Of a stretch of 64,000 bases of DNA, positions 1 through 9,578 are shown one piece after another. Origin of the DNA: Corynebacterium choanae. Its GTDB lineage: Bacteria; Actinomycetota; Actinomycetes; Mycobacteriales; Mycobacteriaceae. A program made the position numbers and the translations under genes. Below the pieces are notes generated by a model. That model was not told where the DNA came from, did not search any database, and worked only from the letters and a program-made list of their open reading frames with translations. The DNA lies in the NCBI RefSeq assembly GCF_003813965.1, contig NZ_CP033896.1:2418001-2482000 (forward strand), in the 5' to 3' direction. Within the stretch, counting starts at the first letter, position 1, and every line of letters starts with the position of its first letter.

Positions 1-43
1 GGGTTCCACTGGGCGGGCAGAGCTCATCCAAGTACTTAAACCC

Positions 44-559
44 CTATTCTTGTTGCATACGTGCGAAGATCTGACCGCATACCTCTGCATCCGCGCTGGC
101 TTCGTGGTCGTAGAACACCGCACCTGGAAAAGAGTGAGCAACGACGGCATCGAAGACTTTTTCGGTCAAGTTTCGTCGCAAGCATCCGCCGAGCCATGCG
201 CAACATGCACAGCTTGGGGTTGTTTATGGATGGGTGATCGTAGATCGAGTCAAGATCGGGTAGGCACATAGCCATCACAGGCCATGTGGTGGGCAACGAG
301 TGATCTATGGGCAAAGAAGTTGCCGATGGTCTAACGAATATCTGGCCACTGAGGTGCGTCGGCACCATCGCCGGCGGCAATACTGTGAATCCTCATTTTC
401 CTGGGAATGAATGAGCAAACATCAGCATGAGGGCGCAGCAGCCTGTGGAAACGAGCCGTGATGGTTCCGTGGCTATCGAAAGGCCACCAAGCCGACGGCG
501 CAGGCTGATCGGCGTTGCTCGTTGGCGGTTTCGAAGTCGATGACAACGAATTCCTGCAT
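44..559 (-). pseudogene. decayed DnaQ-type (DEDDh) 3'-5' exonuclease
   Basis: Reading the minus strand and switching frames recovers the parts of a DnaQ-family exonuclease in the right order. The start, at 557-559 behind an AGGAG site, gives MQEFVVIDFETANEQ, the ExoI motif with its Asp and Glu. Next come a DAPQWPDI segment, LVAHHMACD (ExoII-like), NPKLCMLRMARRML, and finally FYDHEASADAEVC (ExoIII, His and Asp), ending at the TAG at 44-46. Each part lies in a different frame, and internal stops occur (for example after PDIR and after the Phe-Arg near residue 30), so no intact protein can be made. A functional relative would proofread or trim DNA. The motif order is directly visible; the family name is from knowledge. 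Sequencing error cannot explain this many lesions. Confidence 0.8.
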
Positions 560-1224
560 GGGTTTCTCCTGTGGGTGCAAGCCATGGAGCTGCTGTGTAC
601 GAAACTGCTTTTCGCATGTGAGATTGCATAAACAGCCAGACGACTACAACTGGCGCCTGCCAGCATAAGAACCTTTACTGTGGCACAGGCGTGTAACCTT
701 CACGCACAACAGTGTCACGGCACACATGCGGGGATATGCGTGTCGCGATGGGGTGTTGCTGAAAGAATATTGGGGCTCATCGCGCTTGCGCCCTGCCCAT
801 GTGGTGACCGGGACGAATCATTGCTGAGCGCTACGCTCGGCGGCAAGACTCGTATCAGACAGCACTGTGTGAACGGTGTTCCCGGGGCTTGCCGAAAAAG
901 GATCAAGCACTCACAGATATCACTGCTGACAGGTTTTCCTCCTTGTGAAGGCGACGGTAGCAACGAAAGTAACACCCCTGTGCGCGCAAGAGCCTGCGTC
1001 ACCGCACCCGTTGTTACGTTTCGTCGCATCCGAGGGCTGCAACAACGGCCTAGCGCTAGGGCACGGTGGGGTGTTGGAACCGAGACGATCGCAGCGCCTG
1101 TGGCCTGTCCACTCCCCGATCCGAAGGCGGTATCCGTGGACACATTGTGAGTAGCATAAGTCCTGGTTTTCCGCGCTACTCAACACAGCTCAGCGCATTT
1201 GCTGGTGGTGATTGCATGCTGGTG
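560..1224. other. no gene recognised
   Basis: Long overlapping reading frames exist on both strands, but none has a good ribosome site, a recognisable motif or a protein-like composition. It may be decayed DNA continuous with the exonuclease pseudogene. Confidence 0.4.
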
Positions 1225-1596
1225 TCATTCCTGACCGGTCGAGTCGGAGGCTTTCCGGGCAGTCCAGGAAAAGTCCGGCTTCGAGGGTACTTCGAATCCC
1301 TGCGGGTAGTCACCGTAGAGGACATGCATTTTCTCGATTTCCTCCCCTACGTCGGTGACGAACTTCTCGGAAAACAGGTCAGCGAATCCGTCGTAGCCTG
1401 ATGCGTGTCCCTGCGCCCATTCGATAGCCCCCAGCACATTGTCTGCGCCGGTGATCCGGTATTTTTGGGCGATTGCAAATGTATCTTGACTTCTGTGGCT
1501 AAACAAGAAGTCACAGTAGTCGGGGTGCCACAGACTACCCGTGGGGTCATCGTCGGGGGTTGCTATGACTCGATCGATGTGTGGGTCAATGTTCAT
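1225..1596 (-). CDS. small hypothetical protein
   Basis: A 123-residue acidic soluble protein with no signal peptide or membrane segment. I do not recognise the family. It is rich in Asp, Tyr, Trp and His, and its middle (ITGADNVLGAIEWAQGHASG) looks like an ordinary folded domain. The start at 1594-1596 is preceded by an AAGGAA ribosome site, which together with protein-like composition is the main reason to accept it. It lies alone between the decayed exonuclease and the hydrogenase operon, transcribed away from the latter. It might be a small antitoxin or immunity-type protein, but nothing in the sequence shows this. Confidence 0.6.
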   Translation of the reverse strand: MNIDPHIDRVIATPDDDPTGSLWHPDYCDFLFSHRSQDTFAIAQKYRITGADNVLGAIEWAQGHASGYDGFADLFSEKFVTDVGEEIEKMHVLYGDYPQGFEVPSKPDFSWTARKASDSTGQE

Positions 1597-2201
1597 CGCG
1601 TTCCTTGTGTTGCCTGGTGTGGCGTGGTTGGCGTGTGGAAGATGGTCTGGCGGCCATGATGGTTCTCGCCGAGAGTAATGCTCGTCTCACGACTTTGGGA
1701 TCTTCGCAAAGAGTGAATCCTCCGGCCACTTCTAATGGCTTGCGCTTTTCCTGGCACGCGGCCACGCGTCTGAGACGAAGGGGTTGAGGGCTGTTGCTGC
1801 CAATGTCATCTCACGCCATTGCCCTTGATCGTATTTCTCCCCAGAAAATGGGGACAAAAGGCAGTGACTTCATTCACAAACACCCCTCAACTGTGCCTTT
1901 TCGCCGATGCACTGCTGGCTTGTGGCCTAGGTTTAGCTGTATAGATCGGCATCGATCTCACCTGCCTGTAATGCGGCTGGCTTGTGTGTGCCGCTGTTGC
2001 GTGTACGGGCCTGCCTGGTGTGGCACGTTTTCGTGATGATGCCGTAAGAACCCCGGCGCAGGTGGCTACTGATATCGCCGCGAATCGTGACTGTCTTCGG
2101 TCATCGGTGACACCTAAGACAGTGTTGGTTGGCGTTTTTCGGGTGTTCGTTCCTGCACGACAATGTGAAGCATAACGAGAATAAGTGGAGTCGATTCGAT
2201 C
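1597..2201. other. upstream region of the hydrogenase operon
   Basis: About 600 bases between the divergent hypothetical gene and the hydrogenase small subunit. No convincing gene. It must carry the promoter of the hydrogenase operon, but I could not pick a reliable -35/-10 pair or operator. Confidence 0.4.
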
Positions 2202-3443
2202 ATGATGGGTCTCGAGTCAAGCTGGCAAGGTGACACGCTCGCCGATAATCTGCTGGCACGCGGGTATTCCCGGCGCGACTTTATGAAAATGTGCTCGTCG
2301 CTTGCGGCAGTGTTTGCCGTTGGTACGCCGTTGGCGGGTGGAGCGTTTACTGCCCGGGCGCAAGAAGTAGCCGACAAGCTGGGGGCGGTGAAGAAGCCGA
2401 ATGTTGCCTGGCTGCAGCTGGTGGAATGCACCGGCTGTATGGAGTCAACCCTGCGCTCTGGGGGCACCACGATTGAGGATATGGTGCTCAATTTAGTGAG
2501 TGTCAACTATAACGAGCTGGTGATGGCAGCGGCGGGTACCGCTGCTGATAAGGCGCTCGAGGAGCTCAATAATGAGCCCCATATTTTGGTGGTGAACGGC
2601 TCTGTTACCACTGATGATGACGGCATCTATTGCACGATTGGCGGCAAGTCGTCGGTGCAGGTGCTTGAGGAAGCAGCGAAGAATGCCACAGTTATTTTGG
2701 CGGTGGGGGCGTGTGCTGTGTATGGCTCGGTGCAAGCCGCCAAGCCAAATCCGACGGGGGCGAAGGGGGTTGATGAGATTATCAAAGATAAGCCGGTGAT
2801 TAATGTCTCTGGCTGTCCGCCGATCGGTGAGGTGATTACGGCCACCTTGGCGTATGTGCTCACTCACGGGAAAGCCCCGAAGGTGGATGCTGAGGGTCGT
2901 CCCCTGTTTGCCTACGATCAGCGAATTCACGATTCTTGCCCGAAGCGTGCCCATTTTGATGCCGGCCAGTTTGTGCATTCTTTCGACGATGAGGGTGCCA
3001 AGAACGGCTGGTGTCTCTACGAAGTGGGGTGTAAAGGGCCGTCGACGTTCTCCCCGTGCCCGATTGTGCAGTGGAATATGCACACCTCGTGGCCGATTGG
3101 GGCGGGGCATCCATGTATCGGCTGTACCGAGAAGCATTTCTTCGATCGGTTTACGCCGTTTTATAAGGAGCTGCCGGATGCGGGTGCCTTTGGCATTGAG
3201 AAGTCGGCTGAAACGATCGGTCTTGGACTGGTGGGCGCTGCCGCCGCCGGGGTGGCAATCCATGCCGGCATTACAGCTGCAAAGACGGTGAATGCCCGCT
3301 CAAAGGAACGCGATACCGAGTTGTTGGCCGCCTTTGGTGACGAGCCTTCCACTGTGGCAGATTCTCCGGTCGATACCCCGGCAGATATTACTTCCCCGCC
3401 GGAGTCGGCTGCCGGCACTGACACCACAACCACCCAGAAATAG
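2202..3443 (+). CDS. hyaA: [NiFe] hydrogenase small subunit (group 1, Tat-exported)
   Basis: Electron-transfer subunit of a membrane-bound uptake-type [NiFe] hydrogenase, 413 residues. A twin-arginine signal (SRRDFMK, Arg24-Arg25, then a hydrophobic stretch) exports the folded heterodimer. Iron-sulfur ligands follow in the usual order: ECTGC (Cys76, Cys79), VGACAVYG and VSGCPP for the proximal cluster, HDSCPKR and later cysteines for the distal one, and PSTFSPC...HPCIGC for the medial one. The two extra proximal-cluster cysteines of oxygen-tolerant hydrogenases are absent (ECTGC and AVYGSVQ), which suggests a standard, oxygen-sensitive enzyme. A Gly/Ala-rich helix at about 337-360 anchors the C terminus, followed by an unusually long Thr/Pro/Ala-rich tail. 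First gene of the operon; GTGGAG lies upstream of the start. A second in-frame ATG is adjacent. Confidence 0.95.
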   Translation: MMGLESSWQGDTLADNLLARGYSRRDFMKMCSSLAAVFAVGTPLAGGAFTARAQEVADKLGAVKKPNVAWLQLVECTGCMESTLRSGGTTIEDMVLNLVSVNYNELVMAAAGTAADKALEELNNEPHILVVNGSVTTDDDGIYCTIGGKSSVQVLEEAAKNATVILAVGACAVYGSVQAAKPNPTGAKGVDEIIKDKPVINVSGCPPIGEVITATLAYVLTHGKAPKVDAEGRPLFAYDQRIHDSCPKRAHFDAGQFVHSFDDEGAKNGWCLYEVGCKGPSTFSPCPIVQWNMHTSWPIGAGHPCIGCTEKHFFDRFTPFYKELPDAGAFGIEKSAETIGLGLVGAAAAGVAIHAGITAAKTVNARSKERDTELLAAFGDEPSTVADSPVDTPADITSPPESAAGTDTTTTQK

Positions 3444-3460
3444 GCAGGGCTTGAATCACC

Positions 3461-5209
3461 ATGGCTGTAGAGAAAGTCGTTATCGATCCGCTGACCCGTA
3501 TCGAGGGACATTTGCGTATCGAGTTAGAGACTGACAATCAGAAAATCACTAATGCCTGGTCGGAGACCACCCAGTTCCGTGGGATCGAGGAGATTGTTAC
3601 CGGCCGGGACCCGCGGGATGTGTGGGCGTTTGTGGGGCGTATCTGCGGGGTGTGCACGGGTACCCACTCGGTGGCCAGTGTTACCGCCGTTGAGGATGCG
3701 ATCGGCTCGAATCCACCGCCGCAGGCACAGCTGATCCGCGATATTGTGCTGGCCAGCCACGAATGCCACGACCATGTGGTGCATTTCTATCATCTGCACG
3801 CCCTGGACTGGGTGAATGTGGTCTCTGCTGCCAGCGCTGACCCGCAGAAAGCGGTCGAGTTCGCCAACTCCATTGGTTCCACCTGGCGGGGCAACACGGT
3901 GCACCAGTTCGCGAAAGTAAAGCAGACACTCAATGATGTGCTGGCCTCCGGGCAGTTATCGATTTTTACCAACGGCTACTGGGATCATCCGGATTATCGT
4001 CTCCCCCCGGAAGCGAATCTCATGGCGGTGAGCCACTATTTGGATGCGCTGCAATATCAGCGCTCCATTATCCGCATCTCGACAGTGTTCGGCGGGAAGA
4101 ATCCGCACCCGAATTTCCTGGTGGGCGGGATGGCCTGCCAGATTGATCCGGATAAGTCAGAGACCGTCAACCAGGTACAGGTCGATAATGTGATCGGCTG
4201 GGCGAATGAGATCAAAGAGTTCGTCACCGAATGCTATCTCCCCGATGCACTGGCGATTATGGGGGTCTATAAGGACTATTTCGATATTGGTGCCTCCAGT
4301 AATAGTTTCTTAGCTGTCGGCATGGCCGGCACCACCTATCGGGGCGCCCCGGACGGGATGGCTGTGTCGACGATGCACCGCGATATTCGCCCCGGCGTGA
4401 TTTTGGATGGTGACTACACCACCTTGCACGATATTGACCCGGAGAAAATCAAGGAATATATCTCTTCGGCGTGGTACACCTATTCAGTCGGTGACGATGA
4501 AGGGCTGCATCCGCTAGCTGGGGAAACCACCGTCAACTACACAGGCCCCAAGCCGCCGTATGCGTGGCTCGCCGATAATGAGCGCTACACCTGGTCGAAG
4601 GCTCCCCGCTATGATGGTCGCGCTGTTCAGGTCGGCCCGGTTGCCCGAGTACTGCTTGCCTATCTACAAAATGAGCCGCGCACCCGAGAAATTGTCGACG
4701 GCGCCTTTGACAAGCTGGGGATTCGCGTCGAGCAGATGAATTCGACCGGTGGCCGCACCCTTGCCCGTGCGGTGGAATGTGTAACGAGTGCGGAAACACT
4801 TGTTGGGGATTTGCTGCCCCGGTTTGTGGCAGCGGTCAAGGGCGGCGACTATGACGTGTTTGATTCCTCAAAGTGGGAGCCCAAGACGTGGCCGAAGACC
4901 TGTGAAGGCTTCGCCATGATGGAGGTTGCCCGCGGCTGCCTGTCTCACTGGTGCACCATCGAGGATGGCAAAATCAAGAATTATCAGGCGGTGGTGCCCA
5001 CCACGTGGCTTGCTGGTGGTCGCGACCCGAAGGGGCAGCTTGGCCCCTATGAGGAGGCGCTCGCTGGCAACCAGCAGCATCCGCTGGTGGATCCTACCCA
5101 GCCCCTGGAGCCGCTGCGCACCATCCACTCCTTTGACCCGTGCATGTCGTGTGCGGTGCATGTCACCGACATCGACGGCGACGATCTTGTGAAGGTTGTG
5201 ACTCCATGA
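3461..5209 (+). CDS. hyaB: [NiFe] hydrogenase large (catalytic) subunit
   Basis: Catalytic subunit, 582 residues, which binds the NiFe(CN)2CO centre and splits or forms H2. The N-terminal L1 motif RICGVCTGTHS supplies Cys62 and Cys65, and the C-terminal L2 motif DPCMSCAVH supplies Cys561 and Cys564. RIEGHLR near the N terminus is also typical of the family. After His567 a 15-residue tail remains, which the maturation endopeptidase would remove; a candidate endopeptidase is encoded at 29195-29806. It begins 17 bases after the small-subunit stop, and its stop overlaps the start of the cytochrome gene, so all three are probably co-translated. It is exported together with the small subunit through the Tat signal of that partner. 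Confidence 0.96.
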   Translation: MAVEKVVIDPLTRIEGHLRIELETDNQKITNAWSETTQFRGIEEIVTGRDPRDVWAFVGRICGVCTGTHSVASVTAVEDAIGSNPPPQAQLIRDIVLASHECHDHVVHFYHLHALDWVNVVSAASADPQKAVEFANSIGSTWRGNTVHQFAKVKQTLNDVLASGQLSIFTNGYWDHPDYRLPPEANLMAVSHYLDALQYQRSIIRISTVFGGKNPHPNFLVGGMACQIDPDKSETVNQVQVDNVIGWANEIKEFVTECYLPDALAIMGVYKDYFDIGASSNSFLAVGMAGTTYRGAPDGMAVSTMHRDIRPGVILDGDYTTLHDIDPEKIKEYISSAWYTYSVGDDEGLHPLAGETTVNYTGPKPPYAWLADNERYTWSKAPRYDGRAVQVGPVARVLLAYLQNEPRTREIVDGAFDKLGIRVEQMNSTGGRTLARAVECVTSAETLVGDLLPRFVAAVKGGDYDVFDSSKWEPKTWPKTCEGFAMMEVARGCLSHWCTIEDGKIKNYQAVVPTTWLAGGRDPKGQLGPYEEALAGNQQHPLVDPTQPLEPLRTIHSFDPCMSCAVHVTDIDGDDLVKVVTP

Positions 5210-6474
5210 GTCGGCACACACTCCCCACTACGACCACAGCCAGCCGTCCCCGGCACCGGCTTACCGGCGGCGATGATCAACTCGTGGTCACCGTCAGTGA
5301 AACCTATTCGGCAAGGCGTTTAACGTCCGGGCGGCTGCTGGCAATGGCCGCGTGCACGCCAGCGGATTCTACTGATCCGGTCGATGAGGCGATTGTGGCC
5401 TCCCTTGCCACGAACCGTCCCGATATTGTGCGCATCCCGGTAGCAGCCGACAATTTTCACCCCGCCACCCCCGAGCGCCGCTATTCGCTGGCAAAAGTCA
5501 CAGGTTTCTTAATCGACAAGAAACCACAGGACTTGATGGTGATGCGCGGCACGATTGATGCGGTGCTCGCACACGCCACTATTGACCGGGAAGAGAAAAC
5601 CCCATTCTTAAAAACCGCCGAGTTTCTAGAGCGCACCGGTCTGCGCTGCCTGGCGGTTGCCAGCGCAGAAATCCTGCCTGATGGCACCCCCGGCGAATTC
5701 CATGTGGAAGGCTTTATCGCGCTGGCGCTCGAGAAGCTCTCCGATGCGCGCAAAGAGGTTGCCGGTAATCCGAATGCGTGGGTGCGAGTCAACCTGTGGT
5801 CGGCAACCTTGCGAGTCCAACACTGGGCAAACCTGGTGCTCATAGTTGCCCTGTCTATCACCGGCTACGTGATCATGGATCCGGGAATATTGCCGCAGCC
5901 GATGATCGACCCGGCAGGCCCCACCCCCTATCTCATGGGGACCATGCGGTTTATCCACTTTGTCTCCGGCTTCGGCTGGATTGTCCTGGCACTCACCCGC
6001 CTGTGGTTGGCTTTTGTTGCCCGCGACCGGCAGCTGCGCTGGCGCTCACTATGGCCGCTGAAAAGCAAAAAGGATGTGCAAGGGCTGATCGGCACCATCC
6101 GCTACTACCTATTTATCGATGCCCACGGTCCGGTGTATTTAGCCCACAACCCCCTTCAGCAGCTGGCCTACACCGCCATCTACGGGTTGTGCATTATCCA
6201 GATCTTCTCCGGGCTTGCGATCTATGGGCTCTACAACCACTACAACGGGTTCTGGCGGATACTGTCCGCACCAGCCGGGTGGATAGGTATCCCCAACATG
6301 CGCCTGATTCATGCGTTGATCATGTTTTTGATCTGGGTGTTTATCATCATCCACATTTATTTGGCGGTGCGCGCCGACTCTGTGGAACGCCACGGTGGAA
6401 TCTCGTCGATGATCAACGGCGGCGTGTGGCTGCGCCGCGGCACCAAGCCGCTGGATGCACCGAAGGTCGGCTAG
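5206..6474 (+). CDS. hyaC: hydrogenase b-type cytochrome with an N-terminal P-type-ATPase N-like domain
   Basis: Membrane subunit that passes hydrogenase electrons to quinone, 422 residues from the ATG overlapping the large-subunit stop (ATGA). The C-terminal half has four membrane helices with the expected haem-ligand histidines (RVQHWANL, RFIHFVSG, RLIHAL, IIHIYLAV), as in HyaC/cytochrome b561-type subunits. The first roughly 190 residues are extra. They read like the nucleotide-binding domain of a P-type ATPase of the plasma-membrane H+-ATPase class: LLAMAAC...DPVDEAIVASL, a FHPATPERR turn, a MRGTIDAVLA segment matching KGAPxxxL, GLRCLAVASAE and HVEGFIAL. The phosphorylation motif DKTGT and the pump helices are absent. 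The cytochrome call is secure; the N-terminal assignment is by eye, and its role is unknown. Confidence 0.88.
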   Translation: MSRHTLPTTTTASRPRHRLTGGDDQLVVTVSETYSARRLTSGRLLAMAACTPADSTDPVDEAIVASLATNRPDIVRIPVAADNFHPATPERRYSLAKVTGFLIDKKPQDLMVMRGTIDAVLAHATIDREEKTPFLKTAEFLERTGLRCLAVASAEILPDGTPGEFHVEGFIALALEKLSDARKEVAGNPNAWVRVNLWSATLRVQHWANLVLIVALSITGYVIMDPGILPQPMIDPAGPTPYLMGTMRFIHFVSGFGWIVLALTRLWLAFVARDRQLRWRSLWPLKSKKDVQGLIGTIRYYLFIDAHGPVYLAHNPLQQLAYTAIYGLCIIQIFSGLAIYGLYNHYNGFWRILSAPAGWIGIPNMRLIHALIMFLIWVFIIIHIYLAVRADSVERHGGISSMINGGVWLRRGTKPLDAPKVG

Positions 6475-6846
6475 GAAACACAACACGCCAATCATGGTAC
6501 GGCGCAGCAACAACGGTTGAAAAACCTCCGATACTCAACCCGGATTTCCACCGATCTCATCAAGTAGAAGCCTGGAGAATCACCATCAATCGTGGATACC
6601 ATATTCAGTGTACAGATTTATCTCAACTTCGAAAAAACCTTCAAGGAGAGCACCGACACCATGAAGATAGGGGCTGTTTAATAATAGTTTAAACCACCCT
6701 GAATCACCCAGTTTCCCTGTGAATCCGGAGAAACGAAAAGACAATGATTCGTAAACTTTTTTAATACCTTTGCAGCTGTTTACTTAAGTATCAGCCTGGT
6801 GCTACACGGTGACGGATAAACATACCGTAACTTAAGGAAACAGCTC
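6475..6846 (+). other. intergenic region with two very short RBS-led ORFs
   Basis: No full gene. Two tiny frames each follow a reasonable ribosome site: ATGAAGATAGGGGCTGTTTAA at 6661 after AAGGAGAG, and ATGATTCGTAAACTTTTTTAA at 6744 after GGAGAAACG. They could be leader peptides or broken gene starts upstream of the membrane-anchored gene at 6847. Confidence 0.35.
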
Positions 6847-7551
6847 ATGAGAAACCTCATCATTGCCAGCATAACGGTCTTTTTTATTCTTGGGCTCGTG
6901 ATTGCTATCGCTGCCATCACGGGACATTTACGTTCGTTTCCGCCATCCTCCTCGAAACCAGGCGAACCCCATATGTTTGCTCTCTTCGAAGACGACTCCG
7001 ATGCTGGTTCGTCGACGAAACCTGCTCCGGATCCAAAAGATATTCCGCCGATCGACACGCTTCAGCCACTGACTTCCACAATCCTCAGCCCGCAGGTCAC
7101 CGCTACGACGGCCACGTATTCCGCAATGCAGCCAGCCAGCGGTCAGCAGGCAACCCTAGTCGAACCGATCGGCATCGAGTCAGCCGAGCATCTGCGACAA
7201 CTTGCCTCCCCAATCGGAGCGGTGAAGTTTTATATCGATGGGGTGGCAGAGTTCCATAGCGCCGTATCGCACTGTGTCCGGGTCACCGACGACCAGGTCG
7301 ATAGTGGCGCCATAGAACCCGAGCCGATCACCATGATCTCCCAGTTGATGATGGATCAACTCGGCAAAGACAAGTCCACTGATGGATGCTATGCCTCCTA
7401 CGAGAACAACCGGCTCACCGTAGTCGTTGGTAACGGACGGCTGCCCCGATATACCGCGGTGCAGCTCGAGTTCAACCGCAGCCTGAAAAAGGGGAGCCTC
7501 TCCCCCTATGTGGAAACCTTCGGACTGCTGTTCACATCAGAGAAACAATAA
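6847..7551 (+). CDS. membrane-anchored hypothetical protein
   Basis: A 234-residue protein with one N-terminal membrane helix (residues 3-27). It is followed by a Ser/Pro/Thr-rich linker and an extracytoplasmic domain of about 130 residues (PIGAVKFYIDGVAEFHSAVSH onward) that holds two cysteines. No cell-wall sorting signal is present. The start has a good AAGGAAACAG ribosome site. I do not recognise the family. It follows the hydrogenase operon on the same strand after about 370 bases, so a link to hydrogenase is possible but not supported by any motif. It lies at the border of the mobile-element region. Confidence 0.72.
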   Translation: MRNLIIASITVFFILGLVIAIAAITGHLRSFPPSSSKPGEPHMFALFEDDSDAGSSTKPAPDPKDIPPIDTLQPLTSTILSPQVTATTATYSAMQPASGQQATLVEPIGIESAEHLRQLASPIGAVKFYIDGVAEFHSAVSHCVRVTDDQVDSGAIEPEPITMISQLMMDQLGKDKSTDGCYASYENNRLTVVVGNGRLPRYTAVQLEFNRSLKKGSLSPYVETFGLLFTSEKQ

Positions 7552-7995
7552 CTGCTGGAAACTTAGTCGACGCGCAAGTCCGTCGCGGGCAGCCCTACGT
7601 GGCTTTGCATCATTCACAGTAAGTCAAGCCACCCCTGGAGCTGCCCCGCATGAAGCAGCGATCTCAAGATGTAGTGGTCCAAACTCTGAAAACCCCAGGG
7701 CGGAACCCCGCAGATGCTCCAGCCGGCCATCGATTCGGTTCAACGGGACCGCCTGCATATCTCGTAGTCGAAGTCAGCCAGAATATCCTCACCGAACTTA
7801 TTGGGCTCTCCGTTATTCGCTATCAGCAACGGATAGTTTGATCGCTCCTTGAGAATATTTTTCACTCATCGGCGATGATGAGCCGAGTAGATGTGCGCCA
7901 TGAATGCACGGTGAGGAGTTGAGCTGGTGTTGCTCTGTTTTTGTTGACACCAAATAGGTGTAAATCTTCACCTGCCACGCTTACGTGGCTAACCG
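7552..7995. other. region without a recognised gene, holding repeat copy A
   Basis: Short frames only. It contains the first copy of a roughly 93-base imperfect repeat and ends at the terminal repeat of the first IS3-family element. Confidence 0.4.
7813..7905 (+). repeat. imperfect direct repeat, copy A
   Basis: Reads in parallel with 10861-10953: both hold a CTATC(C)AGCAACGGAT block, TGATCGCT, AAGAAT/GAGAAT, TTTTCAC(T/C)CATCGGCGAT and a final CACCATGAAT/CGCCATGAAT. By eye the two match at roughly two thirds or more of positions. Both sit next to IS3-family elements and 3' of small exported-protein genes. Confidence 0.6.
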
Positions 7996-8020
7996 TGAGG
8001 GGTCCCCGTTTTTAGGTCCA

Positions 8021-8870
8021 CTACGTTGTAGAGGATCTCACTATTTTTAAGCCAGCTTTGTTCATGCTAGCGAACTCCGCTGGGGTGCGATATCCCAGGG
8101 AAGAATGCCGGTGATAATGGTTGTGTTCCGCATGAAAATCAGCGATGAACACACGGTAGCTCCAACAATGATCCGAAATCATTTCTTACCAGGCATTCGT
8201 AGCGTCTACGGCGATGAAACAACTCGACCACACCGTTATTCCACGGAGTGCCTGGCGGGATAAACGCTTGTCCCCACACGGGTTCCACACAGCTGCTTCA
8301 ACCATGAAAAGATACACCCCAAGGCCCGTTATCCATACGCAGCACCTCGGGTGTGCCACGGTGAGCGAAAACAATAGCTAGCTCCTGGCACAACCGGCCA
8401 GCTGTAATACACCGCTAAAACCAGGTCACACAGTGATGCGCGATTGAACTCACCTGTCATCGACGCGATTGTACAAGTCTTTCCATCGCTGGTTGTGTGG
8501 AACTTACAAATCGATACTCCACACCTGATTCGGTGCCGTGGGGCGGCCTGGTACCGGGGTAATCCCTTGGCCTAGACGACGTGTGATCCAACACTGGGGG
8601 CGTGTAAGTCCTTAACTAGCAACCACAACCGCCTCAACTTTCTTAATAGTGATGGCCATACCGCAGTCGTGTTTTCAGCCTGAGCCTGAGCACGTTTGAA
8701 CCCATGACACGGGTGCTTGAGTGAATAGTCTCGAAGGATTCGGCGTAGATCCCTGATCTGGGTCATCAACGGTCTCTTTACGCTTGACCCGGCGAAACAC
8801 ACCCCGTGAGATCCCGACAATACTGCAGGCCAGCCGCTGTGAATAACCTTTTGCGTTGACCAAGTGTTCT
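8021..8870 (-). pseudogene. IS3 transposase OrfB, broken
   Basis: The 5' portion (8675-8863) reads VNAKGYSQRLACSIVGISRG, the typical opening of an IS3 OrfB helix-turn-helix, and then continues in another frame (RRILRDYSLKHPCHGF). The 3' portion reads AEHNHYHRHSSLGYRTPAEF in yet another frame, ending at the TAG at 8021-8023. The middle, which would hold the catalytic DDE residues, is frameshifted and seemingly shortened. It cannot encode a working transposase. Confidence 0.75.
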
Positions 8871-8895
8871 ACTACCCGGCGTTTGGAAACCGGGC

Positions 8896-9120
8896 TTAGA
8901 ATTTTCCCTCCGCGACCTGCATGTTAAGCGTCGATCCGCAATATCTGTTCAGCGACGATCCGACCCAAGTGTTGCGTTTTCGTCGTTCAAGGGCCGTGCC
9001 GCTCCTGTCATAGCCTTTCGTGTCCATGCCGTTGTATTTTTTGCGCCAGTTGTACAGGGTTGCTTCCGATACACCCAGCTCGGCGGCGATCTCGACATTG
9101 CTCATCCCGGTAGAAGCCAC
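8896..9120 (-). pseudogene. IS3 transposase OrfA fragment
   Basis: The sequence MSNVEIAAELGVSEATLYNW followed by RKKYNGMD is the helix-turn-helix of an IS3 OrfA. The N terminus before it is out of frame, and the C-terminal leucine-zipper part is replaced by unrelated sequence after a shift. It belongs to the element at 7996-9170. Confidence 0.75.
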
Positions 9121-9170
9121 CCCGCCTGTGCGCTGTCATTAGCGGACGATCTGTTTTACGGGGAACGGGT

Positions 9171-9578
9171 TTTACGGGTCGCGAGGTTCCCTTAGAGGGA
9201 GAGGGGTGATGAGGATTTTCGGTGATTGTAGTGCCGAAAAACCGGACGGTTCCGTACACGTTTCATGGCACCAAAAACGGGGTACCGGTCAACTGCAACA
9301 ACCCTTAAAAACAGGGAGCCAGCAGACCGCAGCACAATCGTCAAGCAACCTTGATCGGGGGCGGCGCTTCGATTTTCTTTCACAGTAGAGCGCGAAAAAT
9401 CAGCGACGGTACTAGGATGAAAAGCAGCGTAGCTTGATCTCGAAAATTTTGGCTTTCACGCGAAGTTTGCGCTGGCGCTCTCTGATCACCCTCGAACATC
9501 AGCGGCCTCCTGTGGCAATAATGAGCCTTCAAGATTAAGCCCTGAGCTACGGTCAAATAGTTCTCATAGAGTGGAATA
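9171..9578. other. no gene recognised
   Basis: About 400 bases between the IS element and the DUF6973 gene. Short frames on both strands have no recognisable motif. It may contain further IS debris. Confidence 0.35.

Larger units (their letters stand above)
7996..9170 (-). mobile_element. degenerate IS3-family insertion sequence
   Basis: An element of about 1.2 kb on the minus strand. Its left edge reads TGAGGGGTCCCCGTTTTTAG; the right edge near 9150-9170 holds a poorer inverted match (GATCTGTTTTACGGGG). Between them lie an OrfA fragment and broken OrfB pieces, in the order expected for IS3. The right boundary is approximate. The same left terminus recurs at 18910 and 23457. Confidence 0.75.

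Noticed and set aside
680..1150. Long overlapping open frames on both strands
   Set aside because: No motif, no good ribosome site, and composition unlike a protein on either strand; likely non-coding or decayed.
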